Of a DNA stretch of 64,000 bases, positions 1 to 9,044 are shown one piece after another. Under the pieces are notes generated by a model that made no database searches, was not told where the DNA came from, and saw nothing but the letters and a program-made list of their open reading frames with translations. The stretch is from Wolbachia endosymbiont (group B) of Hofmannophila pseudospretella (GTDB lineage: Bacteria; Pseudomonadota; Alphaproteobacteria; Rickettsiales; Anaplasmataceae). Position numbers and translations under genes: made by a program. The stretch spans positions 558,001 to 622,000 of the forward strand of contig NZ_OZ034788.1 of assembly GCF_964028515.1 (NCBI RefSeq), read 5' to 3'. Each line of letters opens with the position of its first letter. Position 1 is the stretch's first letter.

Positions 1-1032
1 CTTTCCATCTAGCAATTTTATGCTCCCAGTTACATCCGTTGTTCTTAAATAAAACTGTGGCTGATAATTTCCAAAAAATGGTGTATGCCTTCCTCCTTCT
101 TCTTTCTTCAATATATACACCTCCGCATTAAATTTCTTATGCGGGGTTATTGTCCCTGGTTTTGCCAATACTTGCCCTCTCTCCACTTCTTCTCTCTTTG
201 TTCCTCTTAGTAATATTCCTACATTGAGTCCTGCACTTCCCTTATCTAGCAACTTCTTAAACATCTCAACACCAGTACATATCGTCTTTTGCGTCGCTTT
301 CAGACCTATTATCTCTATCTCATCCCCTGTCTTTACCTCCCCCTTCTCTATTCTTCCTGTTACTACCGTCCCTCGGCCCGATATTGAAAATACATCTTCT
401 ATTGGCAACAAAAACGGCAAATCTATAGGCCTTGGAGGTACTGCTACATACTCATCTAACTTCTCCATCAATTTATCTATTGATTTCTTTCCATACTCAC
501 TACTATCATCCTCTAATGCTTTTAACGCAGACCCAACTATCACAGGCACTTCATCACCTGGAAATCCATACTTACTCAGCAACTCTCTCACTTCCATTTC
601 CACCAAATCTATCATATCAGCATCAGCAACATCAGCTTTATTTATATATACCACGATATATCCAACACCCACCTGTTTTGCTAGCAATATATGCTCTCTC
701 GTTTGTGGCATCGGCCCATCAACCCCTGACACTACCAATATCGCTGCATCCATCTGTGCTGCACCTACTATCATATTCTTTACATAATCAGCATGTCCAG
801 GGCAATCAACGTGTGCATAGTGTCTCTTTTCTGTTTGATATTCAACATGCGCTGTTGCTATTGTTATTCCTCTCTTTCTTTCTTCTGGCGCTTTATCTAT
901 TTGATCATATGCTACAAAATTACCATAATGCTTTGTTATCGCCGCTGTTAACGTTGTCTTCCCATGATCCACATGTCCTATCGTTCCCACGTTTACATGC
1001 GGCTTTCCAAATGCTTCTACTATCGCTGTCAT
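1..1032 (-). CDS. tuf: Elongation factor Tu (3' end cut by window edge)
   Basis: EF-Tu is the GTPase that carries aminoacyl-tRNA to the ribosomal A site. The translation starts MTAIVEAFGKPHVNVGTIGH and contains the P-loop GHVDHGKTT, the G3 motif DCPGHADY, NKAD as the G4 motif and the EF-Tu domain 2 stretch around GRGTVVTGRIEKGEV. About 344 residues are present of a usual ~390; the C-terminus of domain 3 lies beyond position 1. The ATG at 1030-1032 is 12 bases downstream of the fusA stop, so this is the last visible gene of the rpsL-rpsG-fusA-tuf operon. I see no internal stop, and the gene is expected to be intact outside the window. Identification is very secure; whether the genome has a second tuf cannot be seen. 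Confidence 0.97.
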   Translation of the reverse strand, partial: MTAIVEAFGKPHVNVGTIGHVDHGKTTLTAAITKHYGNFVAYDQIDKAPEERKRGITIATAHVEYQTEKRHYAHVDCPGHADYVKNMIVGAAQMDAAILVVSGVDGPMPQTREHILLAKQVGVGYIVVYINKADVADADMIDLVEMEVRELLSKYGFPGDEVPVIVGSALKALEDDSSEYGKKSIDKLMEKLDEYVAVPPRPIDLPFLLPIEDVFSISGRGTVVTGRIEKGEVKTGDEIEIIGLKATQKTICTGVEMFKKLLDKGSAGLNVGILLRGTKREEVERGQVLAKPGTITPHKKFNAEVYILKKEEGGRHTPFFGNYQPQFYLRTTDVTGSIKLLDGK

Positions 1033-1044
1033 AATTACTAACCT

Positions 1045-3120
1045 TTAATTATACTTTAACTTTAACTCATCAACCACATATTGTGGTACTTGTTCATAAC
1101 AAGAAAAATGCATACTATACTGAGCTCTTCCCTGAGATATAGAACGCAAAACATTTATATAACCAAACATATTTGCAAGAGGAACCGAAGCAGTAATTAT
1201 TTTGCTATTATTACCTAAATCCAGCATATCAACAACACTGCCTCTTCTACTATTTATATCACCCATAACATCACCCATATATTCTTCAGGAGTAATAATT
1301 TCCACTTTCATTATAGGTTCTAGCATTTTTGGACCAGCTTTATTTGCCATTTCCTTAAAAGCACCTTTAGCAGCAAGTTCAAAAGCCAAAGGACTAGAAT
1401 CAACATCATGAAAAGCACCATCAAGAAGAGTAGCCTTAAAATCAATCAATGGAAAGCCGGAAATTATACCACCTTCTTTTATCAACTCTAAGCCATTTTG
1501 CACTCCAGGTATATACTCTTTTGGAATAGCACCGCCTACAATTTTACTTTCAAACTGAAAGCCAAAACCAGGCTCAAGAGGTTCGAATCTTATTTTAACT
1601 TTAGCAAACTGACCAGCACCACCTGATTGTTTTTTATGAGTGTAATCAATTTCAACAGATTTAGTGATAGTTTCACGATATGCAACTTGAGGCGCACCAA
1701 CGTTAGCTTCAACATTAAACTCGCGCTTCATTCTATCAATAATAATCTCAAGATGTAGCTCACCCATACCTTTCAATATAGTCTGCCCACTCTCCGCATT
1801 TACTGACATCCTTAAAGAAGGATCTTCTGCAACCAATCTATTCAAAGCAACACCTAATTTTTCCTGATCTGAAGTGGTTTTCGGTTCTATAGCAGTTTCA
1901 ATAACAGGGTCAGGAAATTCCATACGCTCTAATAATATAGGAAAATCAGATGAACATAAAGTATCACCAGTAATTGTTTTCTTTAATCCAACTAAGGCAA
2001 CTATATCACCAACTTTAGCTTCGTTTATATCTTCTCTGTTATTTGCATGCATAAGCAACATTCTACCAATTCCTTCAGTCTCATTCTTTCCCGCATTTAA
2101 CACAGCAGATTTAGATTTTAACTTACCGGAATAAATACGAATAAACGTCAAGCTACCTACAAACTTATCCGTCATCACTTTAAACGCAAGAGCAACGAAT
2201 TTCTCTTTTTCTGAAGGTTTAATCTCAATTTTCTTTTCTGAATCTTTAGGATCAGTTCCAATAATTACATCAACATCAATAGGAGAGGGTAAAAAATCAA
2301 CCACACCATCTAAAAGTGATTGCACGCCTTTGTTTTTAAAAGCTGACCCACATAATACAGGGACAAATCTTCCTTTAATGGCCCCTCTTCTCACACACTT
2401 TTTCAATAAATCAATTGGCAGATCGTTAGATTCAAAGTAAGTATTTATCGCCTCATCATCCATTTCAGCTGCAGCATCTAATAAAAGATTTCGATACTCT
2501 TGAGCCTTATCAAGCAAATCAGAAGGAATATCTTCATAAGAAAATTTAGCGCCTAATGTTTCTTCTTGCCATATAATGGCTTTCATAGAAATAAGATCGA
2601 TTATACCTTTAAAATCTTTCTCACTTCCTATTGGCAATTGAATAACTAAAGGTGATGCGCCAAGCTTCGTTTTTATCATATCGACACATCGATAAAAATT
2701 TGCCCCTATTCTATCCATCTTATTAACAAAGCAAATACGAGGAACGCTATATTTATCAGCTTGACGCCAAACTGTCTCAGACTGAGGCTCAACTCCAGCA
2801 ACTCCATCAAATACAGCAACCGCACCATCCAAAACCCTCAAAGATCTCTCAACTTCAATAGTGAAATCAACATGACCAGGAGTATCTATTATATTAATCC
2901 TATGATCATTCCAAAAACATGTTGTTGCAGCAGAGGTAATTGTAATGCCACGCTCCTTCTCTTGCTCCATCCAATCCATAGAAGCTGCACCATCGTGCAC
3001 TTCACCAATCCTATTTTGCTTACCAGTATAAAATAAAATACGCTCTGTTGTGGTGGTCTTGCCAGCATCTATATGAGCCATTATTCCTATATTTCTATAC
3101 CTAGATATTAAAACTTCCAT
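1045..3120 (-). CDS. fusA: Elongation factor G
   Basis: This GTPase catalyses ribosomal translocation and, with RRF, ribosome recycling. The 691 residues match full-length EF-G. The N-terminal G domain shows AHIDAGKTTTTERIL (about residues 15-30), DTPGHVDF and NKMDR; domains II-V follow, including the typical GMGELHLEI segment near residue 450 and AGQFAKVKIRFEP near residue 500. It is third in the str operon, 21 bases after rpsG and 12 before tuf, and is co-directional with both. Nothing is missing or unusual. Family assignment is certain. Confidence 0.98.
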   Translation of the reverse strand: MEVLISRYRNIGIMAHIDAGKTTTTERILFYTGKQNRIGEVHDGAASMDWMEQEKERGITITSAATTCFWNDHRINIIDTPGHVDFTIEVERSLRVLDGAVAVFDGVAGVEPQSETVWRQADKYSVPRICFVNKMDRIGANFYRCVDMIKTKLGASPLVIQLPIGSEKDFKGIIDLISMKAIIWQEETLGAKFSYEDIPSDLLDKAQEYRNLLLDAAAEMDDEAINTYFESNDLPIDLLKKCVRRGAIKGRFVPVLCGSAFKNKGVQSLLDGVVDFLPSPIDVDVIIGTDPKDSEKKIEIKPSEKEKFVALAFKVMTDKFVGSLTFIRIYSGKLKSKSAVLNAGKNETEGIGRMLLMHANNREDINEAKVGDIVALVGLKKTITGDTLCSSDFPILLERMEFPDPVIETAIEPKTTSDQEKLGVALNRLVAEDPSLRMSVNAESGQTILKGMGELHLEIIIDRMKREFNVEANVGAPQVAYRETITKSVEIDYTHKKQSGGAGQFAKVKIRFEPLEPGFGFQFESKIVGGAIPKEYIPGVQNGLELIKEGGIISGFPLIDFKATLLDGAFHDVDSSPLAFELAAKGAFKEMANKAGPKMLEPIMKVEIITPEEYMGDVMGDINSRRGSVVDMLDLGNNSKIITASVPLANMFGYINVLRSISQGRAQYSMHFSCYEQVPQYVVDELKLKYN

Positions 3121-3141
3121 ACCACAATCAATCAGCTAATA

Positions 3142-3618
3142 TTAAAAACGAAGATGAGAAAATGCCTTATTAGCTTCAGCCATTTTATACTTTTCTTCAC
3201 ACATCTTAAATGCACCACCACATTTATTATAAGCATCTAATATTTCAGACTGCAAACAATAAACAGTAGTTCTACCGCTCTTTTTTCGAGCAGCAGAAGT
3301 TGCTCTAGCAATCCACCTTAATGCCAAAGAAATTGCTCTATCTTGACGAATTTCAACAGGGACTTGATAAGTTGCACCACCAATACGCCGAGAGCGTACT
3401 TCTATAGAAGGGGTAACATTTTCTACTGCTGTTTCAAAAATTGATAAGGCATCTTTGCCTATTTTCTTTTCAGCTAAGGACAAAGCACTATAAGCAATCT
3501 TTTCTGCAATAGATTTTTTACCACATTCCATAATTATATTAATAAAACGCATAAGCAAGACACTACCATAACGAGAGTCAGGACTTGTTCTTTTTTTTGC
3601 TTTATTACGACGTGCCAT
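3142..3618 (-). CDS. rpsG: 30S ribosomal protein S7
   Basis: S7 is the primary binding protein of the 16S rRNA 3' major domain and lines the mRNA exit/E-site region of the small subunit. The 158-residue product begins MARRNKAKKRTSPDSRYGS and contains the S7 signature region (GKKSIAEKIAYSAL) and the ARKKSGRTTVYCLQSEI helix with its C-terminal basic tail. It lies 5 bases after rpsL and before fusA, the standard str operon order. Length is normal for alphaproteobacteria (about 156). Confidence 0.98.
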   Translation of the reverse strand: MARRNKAKKRTSPDSRYGSVLLMRFINIIMECGKKSIAEKIAYSALSLAEKKIGKDALSIFETAVENVTPSIEVRSRRIGGATYQVPVEIRQDRAISLALRWIARATSAARKKSGRTTVYCLQSEILDAYNKCGGAFKMCEEKYKMAEANKAFSHLRF

Positions 3619-3623
3619 AAATT

Positions 3624-3998
3624 TTAACCAGATTTCTTTACACCATATTTTGAACGAGCTTTCTTTCGATTTTGCACACCACGTAGATCAAGAGCACCTC
3701 TTATTATGTGATAACGTACACCAGGCAAATCCTTAACTCGCCCACCACGTATTAAAACAACGGAATGCTCTTGTAAATTATGACCTTCGCCAGGTATATA
3801 AGCCGTCACTTCACCGTATCCACTAATCTTTACTCTAGCTACCTTACGTAGTGCTGAATTAGGCTTTCTAGGAGTTGTAGTATATACCTTAGTGCAAACA
3901 CCCCTTCTTTGAGGATTGCATTTTCCCAAAGCTGGCACCTTCTTCTTGCGAGTTAACCCTGATCTACCTTTACATATTAATTGATTTATCGTAGGCAT
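3624..3998 (-). CDS. rpsL: 30S ribosomal protein S12
   Basis: S12 sits at the decoding centre and influences tRNA selection fidelity. The 124-residue product starts MPTINQLICKGR and carries TTPRKPNSALRKVARVKISG (residues ~41-60) and the loop around GHNLQEHSVVLIRGGRVKDLPGVRYH. The lysine in TTPRKPNSALRK, the site where streptomycin-resistance changes occur in other bacteria, is wild type. First gene of the str operon, with a promoter match about 40 bases upstream. Confidence 0.98.
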   Translation of the reverse strand: MPTINQLICKGRSGLTRKKKVPALGKCNPQRRGVCTKVYTTTPRKPNSALRKVARVKISGYGEVTAYIPGEGHNLQEHSVVLIRGGRVKDLPGVRYHIIRGALDLRGVQNRKKARSKYGVKKSG

Positions 3999-4037
3999 AT
4001 ACTGTAAATTTAAAACTCTGAAAATAACTAAGTCTTA

Positions 4038-4066
4038 GTTATAAAATAATAAACCTCAATAGTCAA
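4038..4066 (-). promoter_or_regulatory. Putative sigma-70 promoter of the rpsL-rpsG-fusA-tuf operon
   Basis: Read on the minus strand there is a -35 box TTGACT (4061-4066), a 17-base spacer and a -10 box TATAAC (4038-4043), ending 39 bases before the rpsL start. Box sequences and spacing are close to the sigma-70 consensus and the position is right for the operon. No transcript data are available to confirm it. Confidence 0.6.
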
Positions 4067-4436
4067 TATAAAAATAAACATTACTACTCTAATAATCTCA
4101 GCCTAATTGCTTTGAAAGCTACTGATAATTATATGCTAAAGCGCACATTGGTTTTAATATTAAGAAATTATCACTTGCTGTGGTCGAATTAATATAGATA
4201 TGGAACAAGTAATATACTGTGATGGCTATCAAAGAATATGCAGAAAATAATTCTTATAACTTATAATAGAGCCAAGAACTTCAACATTAATGCAAAAATA
4301 CCAACCGAACTACCAGTAAAGCCAGATGATTTTTACAATCCTACTCTTGACACTTAGATTTAATGCAGCTACCTTAAGTTCAAAATTCTATACTCAATTT
4401 TGCTGTTCTTGCATACAAGGAACACGTTTTAGAACA
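4067..4436. other. Intergenic region between the str operon and prmC
   Basis: Divergent spacer of about 370 bases, AT-rich. I see no intact gene or RNA. A stretch from about 4263 to 4359 reads in one plus-strand frame as NRAKNFNINAKIPTELPV followed by KPDDFYNPTLDT and a stop; it has no start codon and looks like a decayed gene tail, but I cannot name its parent. Confidence 0.4.
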
Positions 4437-5288
4437 ATGAAAACAATCAGCGCTTTAATTAAAGAAGGGTCAAAGCTACTATCATCACATAGAATTGAAT
4501 CACCACATTTGGATTGTGAAATCATCATGCAGTACGTACTTGGAGTAGAAAGATCATTCACAATCATGAATCACACCAATCAGGTACCAAGAAACAAAGA
4601 GCTTCTATTCTGGAAATTAACAAAAAAAAGAGCAGAAAGATATCCAATATCGCAAATAATAGGTAATCGTGAATTCTGGAGTAAAAATTTTATAGTTAAC
4701 CAACATGTTCTAGATCCAAGACCAGATAGTGAGACAGTAATTTCAACAGTGTTAAAATATTACCAAAATAAGAAGCAAAAAATAAAAATTGCAGATTTTG
4801 GCACAGGCACAGGCTGTTTGTTGATCTCCGTACTTAGTGAGTATGAATATGCTATTGGAGTTGGTTTTGAAAAAAGCCTGGAAGCATACAAAATTACCTG
4901 CCAGAACACAAAGAAACATAATCTCCTAAGCAGAACTAAAATATTTCCAAATTCGTGGACAGAATGCAGAGATTTATTTGATCTCATAATAAGCAATCCT
5001 CCATATATTAAAAGAAGTAAGTTAAAAGATCTGCAAGCTGAAGTGCAAAAAGAGCCAAGAATTGCTCTTGATGGTGGTATCGATGGATTGAGCTGTTACC
5101 TGAGTATTTTTCCAATATTGAAAAAGTGCCTTAAAAAAGATGGGTTTGCGATACTGGAAATAGGCGAAGATCAAAGCAATATTGACAAAATAATACCCTT
5201 ATATGGACTGGCTTTTCAAGAATACGCATACGACTTGGCTGGAATGAAAAGATGCATTGTTGTAAAGCAAGATAAAGAACATGACTAG
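4437..5288 (+). CDS. prmC: Peptide chain release factor N5-glutamine methyltransferase
   Basis: PrmC methylates the glutamine of the GGQ motif in release factors RF1 and RF2 using S-adenosylmethionine. The protein has an N-terminal helical domain, an SAM-binding segment IADFGTGTGCLLIS and the catalytic NPPY motif (SNPPYIKRSKL), followed by EPRIALDGGIDGLSCY, all diagnostic of the family. I start the gene at the ATG at 4437 (MKTISALIKEG, about 283 residues); an upstream in-frame ATG at 4326 would add 37 residues with no resemblance to the family. It stands alone on the plus strand, between the divergent str operon and an IS remnant. Confidence 0.93.
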   Translation: MKTISALIKEGSKLLSSHRIESPHLDCEIIMQYVLGVERSFTIMNHTNQVPRNKELLFWKLTKKRAERYPISQIIGNREFWSKNFIVNQHVLDPRPDSETVISTVLKYYQNKKQKIKIADFGTGTGCLLISVLSEYEYAIGVGFEKSLEAYKITCQNTKKHNLLSRTKIFPNSWTECRDLFDLIISNPPYIKRSKLKDLQAEVQKEPRIALDGGIDGLSCYLSIFPILKKCLKKDGFAILEIGEDQSNIDKIIPLYGLAFQEYAYDLAGMKRCIVVKQDKEHD

Positions 5289-5369
5289 TAGAACGCTAGC
5301 TTTCTAAGAACCCGCTCATAATCTCAAGAAAGGCATAAAGTAAGAAATAGAGTGTATAAATTAGGATAT

Positions 5370-5803
5370 ATGAGGAGTGTATACCCAAGTGACATAAGTC
5401 GAGAGAAGTTTGAGATTATTTTACTAGATCTGGAGTCTTGTGGAAAAAATAAAACCAAGAAAACTTGATTTGTATGATATATTTTGCGGAGTGTTGTACG
5501 CCCTAAAAAGTGGTTATCAGTGGAGGATGCTACCAAAAGAGTTTCCAAAATGGAGTAAAAAAGTAAAAGGAAATAAAAAAAAGTATTTTGGAGTGCATGT
5601 TAAAAAAAATAGTTAGTGTGGTCCGACAAAACAATGTTTGGAAAGAAAAAACCAGCTTTTGCATAATTGACGCTCAGAGTGTAAAGAACGCAGACACTGA
5701 TGAAGAAAAAGGCTATGACGCTGGTAAAAAAATCTCAGGAATAAAACGCCATATCGCACAAGATGTAGATGTTTGCTATTTATTCTTAAGCTTATTTAAA
5801 TAG
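5370..5803 (+). pseudogene. Degraded IS5-family transposase remnant
   Basis: A transposase broken into at least three reading-frame pieces. The first reads MRSVYPSDISREKFEIILLD from 5370; after a frameshift near 5460 comes KPRKLDLYDIFCGVLYALKS and YQWRMLPKEFPKW, the N-terminal part typical of IS5-like (DDE) transposases of the IS1031 type. After an internal deletion a third piece (5588-5803) contains SFCIIDAQSVKNAD and GYDAGKKISGIKRHI, where the D of IIDAQSV would be the first catalytic aspartate. The second half of the transposase, including the rest of the DDE triad, is absent. No terminal inverted repeats were recognised, so the element is dead. Confidence 0.85.
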
Positions 5804-5969
5804 CATTTACTTTTTTTAGTATGTAGAGATTTTCTAGGAATTATTCTATTGAATTCTATGATATTATTTTTTGTAACATTGTTATACATACCATAAGAGT
5901 GAACTGACGAAATTTGTAAAGGAGTTTTATGGCTTAGCTACATGATACTAACACTCAAGTAAATTTTCA

Positions 5970-6569
5970 TCAATGACGCAATTTGCTATGTCTATATCTC
6001 ACATAGCTTACAACTTGCTTTACTCCTTTTACTTTTCTTGCAATTGCTATTACAGCTTTTAATTCCGCCTTATTTTGAGCTATACCCATCAAATAAACGA
6101 CTCTATCAACTGTATTAACGCTATAATTAATTGATTTAATATTTCTTTTTCCCAGAAGCCTCGTGCTTATCTCTGCTGTTATCATACCATCTACAGTAAC
6201 ATCTAGCATAGAAGCCATTTTAATTGGTGTGACTCTTATTTCATTTATCACTTCTTTAATCTCTTTTTGCTGCCAAGCTATTTTCTCTGCTGTGAGTTGC
6301 TTTTCATGATTATCAACATTTCCAATGAGTAATACTCTTCCTTCACTCACTTTAACTTTTATAGATGAAAACAGTCCGTGTTTTAAGAGTCCCTTATTGA
6401 TTCTTATTACTATAGTTGTATCATCAATAATGTTTCCCAAGGATTTATCTTGCATTGTTATTGCTGTAGCCGCTGCAGTTGCTGTTACCACTATACCACT
6501 CACAAGAGCCGTACAGCCACTCTGTGTAATCAGAAAAATTGCGAGTAAGAAGCTTGCTATTAATCTCAT
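5970..6569 (-). CDS. BON-domain outer-membrane lipoprotein
   Basis: A 199-residue protein with a lipoprotein signal peptide: MRLIASFLLAIFLITQSGC, where Cys19 would be lipidated. Two BON domains follow, roughly residues 50-112 (DDTTIVIRINKGLLKHGLFS ... GRVLLIGNVDNHEKQ) and 122-192 (DGMITAEISTRLLG ... VYLMGIAQNKAEL), the architecture of the YraP/DolP family, which binds phospholipid and supports envelope integrity in other Gram-negatives. That role here is inferred from family. It is a single minus-strand gene upstream of an IS remnant; no partner gene is adjacent. Confidence 0.85.
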   Translation of the reverse strand: MRLIASFLLAIFLITQSGCTALVSGIVVTATAAATAITMQDKSLGNIIDDTTIVIRINKGLLKHGLFSSIKVKVSEGRVLLIGNVDNHEKQLTAEKIAWQQKEIKEVINEIRVTPIKMASMLDVTVDGMITAEISTRLLGKRNIKSINYSVNTVDRVVYLMGIAQNKAELKAVIAIARKVKGVKQVVSYVRYRHSKLRH

Positions 6570-6825
6570 TATTAATTTCCAGAGTTTAGAGCTTTAATTA
6601 AAGAATATTAATAAGCTTTTTTTATTGTGTAAATACTATAAATTGAATAAGCCTTGAATATTTCTAAGACAGTACTTATCTTAATAATGTTAGTTAAAGT
6701 AATTCAGGCTTAGATTCATAGTGGAGTTAACCAGTATTACAAGTTCAGTCTGTGGTACTAAAATCTAATCTTTAAATTGCATAAGATGACAGAAGTGGTT
6801 ATCTATAATTTAATGAAGGGTTCTT

Positions 6826-6907
6826 GCGGATATGGCGAAATTGGTAGACGTGCCAGGTTTAGGTCCTGGTGAGCTTGCTCGTGGGGGTTCAAGTCCCTCT
6901 ATCCGCA
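6826..6907 (+). tRNA. tRNA-Leu (anticodon UAG)
   Basis: An 82-nt cloverleaf with acceptor stem GCGGATA/TATCCGC, anticodon stem-loop CCAGG-TTTAGGT-CCTGG placing TAG at positions 34-36, an extended variable arm as expected for leucine tRNA, and a T arm with GGTTCAAGTCC. The discriminator base is A; the CCA end is not encoded. It decodes CUN codons. No neighbouring tRNA gene is present. Confidence 0.95.
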
Positions 6908-7062
6908 CTTAAAGTCATGTAACTCAGGTTTTAAGAGAAAATTTATAATCACTAAGTACACTTTTGTTTGTATAAGAACCTGTTCTTAAGGATTGTATCT
7001 AACTTAAATTCTGGTAAAATGGCTTTATTAAAACATAAATAAAATATTGATAATAGGTTGTA

Positions 7063-8406
7063 ATGTCTAGTAATATAAGTCAAAATGCAGTCGAAGCAGA
7101 TACATTAAGTAATATATATACCTATAAGGAACTTAGTGTAGATAAACTAAAGTATGAGTATGAAATCACAGTTAGTAGTGATTATATAGAACAAAAGATA
7201 AACTCTAGATTACAAGAAATAGCAAAGGATGCAAAATTGCCTGGATTTAGATCCGGAAAGATGCCTTACGATCTTGTTGTTACAAATTATAAAAACGAAG
7301 CTTTGGAATATGTGATAAAAGATACGATTGACTATTGCTCAAGTGATTTAATGAAAAAAATCGAAGTTAAGTCTCACATCCATCCTAAGGTTGATATTAT
7401 GTCATTACCAAACCTGGATAAAAAGGATGAAAAAGGCGACTTTCTGTACAAATTATCTTTTGAATCGATGCCAAAAGTGCCAATAATAGATCTTGATAAA
7501 ATAAATTTGAAGAAAGTTAAGGCAAAAATCAAAGAGGGAGACATAAAAGAATTTATTGATTCTATAAAAACAAAATTTCCTAACTTCGTTTCTGTTGATG
7601 ATGCTTCTTATCAAGCAAAAAAAGAGGATAAACTGATAATTGACTTTGAAGGGCGAATTAGAAATAAGCTCTTTCAAGGTGGAAGTGGCAAAAATTTTAC
7701 TGTTAATTTAGGATCTGGAACATTTATAAATGGTTTTGAGGATCAATTAATTGGCATGAAAAAAGGGGAAACAAAAAGCTTTAAGTTGAGATTTCCTGAA
7801 GATTACCAGGTAATTTCCCTTGCGGGGCAGGAGGCTGCTTTTTCTGTTCGAGTTAATGATATTCAGATTGCCGAAGATTTGCAAAGTGATAATGAAATAG
7901 CTAGGAAAATTGGTTTTGAAGATCATTCTTCGCTAATAAATCATGTAAAAGAAGTAATTGATAATCAGTGTAAAGAAATGGGAGATCTCTTAATTAAGAA
8001 AGAGCTATTTGATTGTTTGGATGCTAGTTATAGTTTTGATTTGCCTATAGAGGTAGTAAAACAGGAACAGCAGAGAGTGGAAAGAGAGTTGAATGCTAAA
8101 GATGATTCTTGTAAAGAAGCTGAAAGACGTGTAAAGCTTGCAATGCTATTTATGGAGTTCAGTAAAGAACATGAAATATCATTAACTCAAAGTGATATTA
8201 TGAATGTTATTGTAAATCAATATGTCAGTAAAGATGTATCATTTGACAGAGTATTTAAACATTTTAAATCAGACGGACAATTTCAGGAATTAGTTAGAGG
8301 GCAAGCGCTTGAGTATAAAGTGACAGATTATATGATAGAAAAAGCTAGTAAAGAAGAACAGATTGTTTCTGTGAAAGAATTAAAGGAATTATTTGATAAT
8401 ATTTGA
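7063..8406 (+). CDS. tig: Trigger factor (ribosome-associated chaperone)
   Basis: Trigger factor binds the 50S exit tunnel through its N-terminal domain and shields nascent chains. The ribosome-binding signature GFRSGKMP is seen at about residues 60-68; a central FKBP-type prolyl isomerase domain follows (about 185-275, with LIIDFEGRI, NGFEDQLIGMKKGETKSF), then a helical C-terminal domain. 447 residues is normal. It is immediately followed by clpP, clpX and lon with almost no spacing, indicating one protein-quality-control operon. The N-terminus carries about 20 extra residues before ELSVDKLKYEYE, so the start could be slightly downstream. Confidence 0.95.
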   Translation: MSSNISQNAVEADTLSNIYTYKELSVDKLKYEYEITVSSDYIEQKINSRLQEIAKDAKLPGFRSGKMPYDLVVTNYKNEALEYVIKDTIDYCSSDLMKKIEVKSHIHPKVDIMSLPNLDKKDEKGDFLYKLSFESMPKVPIIDLDKINLKKVKAKIKEGDIKEFIDSIKTKFPNFVSVDDASYQAKKEDKLIIDFEGRIRNKLFQGGSGKNFTVNLGSGTFINGFEDQLIGMKKGETKSFKLRFPEDYQVISLAGQEAAFSVRVNDIQIAEDLQSDNEIARKIGFEDHSSLINHVKEVIDNQCKEMGDLLIKKELFDCLDASYSFDLPIEVVKQEQQRVERELNAKDDSCKEAERRVKLAMLFMEFSKEHEISLTQSDIMNVIVNQYVSKDVSFDRVFKHFKSDGQFQELVRGQALEYKVTDYMIEKASKEEQIVSVKELKELFDNI

Positions 8407-8417
8407 TAGGAAAAGGT

Positions 8418-9044
8418 ATGACTCTTATACCAATTGTAGTTGAACAAACTAGTCGCGGTGAGCGAGCTTATGACATATATTCAAGGCTAGTAAAAGAAAG
8501 AATAATTTTCGTAACTGGCCCTATTGAAGACAACATGGCCAGCGTAATAGTAGCACAGCTTTTATTTTTAGAATCGGAAAATCCCGATAAAGACATTTGT
8601 ATGTATATTAACTCACCAGGTGGTGTTGTAACTGCTGGTTTGTCGATCTACGATACAATGCAGTATATAAATCCAGACGTTTCAACTTTGTGTATAGGTC
8701 AAGCTGCATCTATGGGTTCTTTGTTGCTTACAGCTGGTGCGGAGGGTAAACGTTACTCACTACCTCATTCAAGAATTATGATACATCAGCCATCTGGTGG
8801 TTATCATGGGCAAGCAACTGATATAGAAATACATGCCAATGAAATTTTGCGAGTTAAGAAAAAACTAAATCAAATTTATGAAAAACATACTGGAAATTCA
8901 CTGAAGAAAATTGAAGAAATGATGGAAAGAGATAAATTCATGGATCCTGAAGAAGCAATGAAAATTGGCTTAATTGACAGAGTAATAGCTGAGCGTAAAG
9001 ATGTGAAGATTGAAAATATTAAAGTTAAACAAAAGGTAGTTTAA
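8418..9044 (+). CDS. clpP: ATP-dependent Clp protease proteolytic subunit
   Basis: ClpP is the serine peptidase that forms the double-ring chamber fed by ClpX. The catalytic serine lies in GQAASMGSLLL, the histidine in RIMIHQPSGG, and the acidic residue downstream in a typical position. I place the start at the ATG at 8418 (MTLIPIVVEQTSRGERAYDI, 208 residues), preceded by an AGGAAAAGG ribosome-binding site; a TTG at 8403 would extend it by five non-conserved residues and overlap tig. The stop overlaps the clpX start codon (TAATG), so ClpP and ClpX are translationally coupled. Confidence 0.96.
   Translation: MTLIPIVVEQTSRGERAYDIYSRLVKERIIFVTGPIEDNMASVIVAQLLFLESENPDKDICMYINSPGGVVTAGLSIYDTMQYINPDVSTLCIGQAASMGSLLLTAGAEGKRYSLPHSRIMIHQPSGGYHGQATDIEIHANEILRVKKKLNQIYEKHTGNSLKKIEEMMERDKFMDPEEAMKIGLIDRVIAERKDVKIENIKVKQKVV

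Noticed and set aside
224..1034. Two overlapping plus-strand ORFs (187 and 200 codons)
   Set aside because: They are antisense to tuf; the minus frame has full EF-Tu motifs.
8403..8417. TTG start for clpP
   Set aside because: Five non-conserved residues and overlap with tig; the ATG at 8418 has a good ribosome-binding site and family-like N-terminus.
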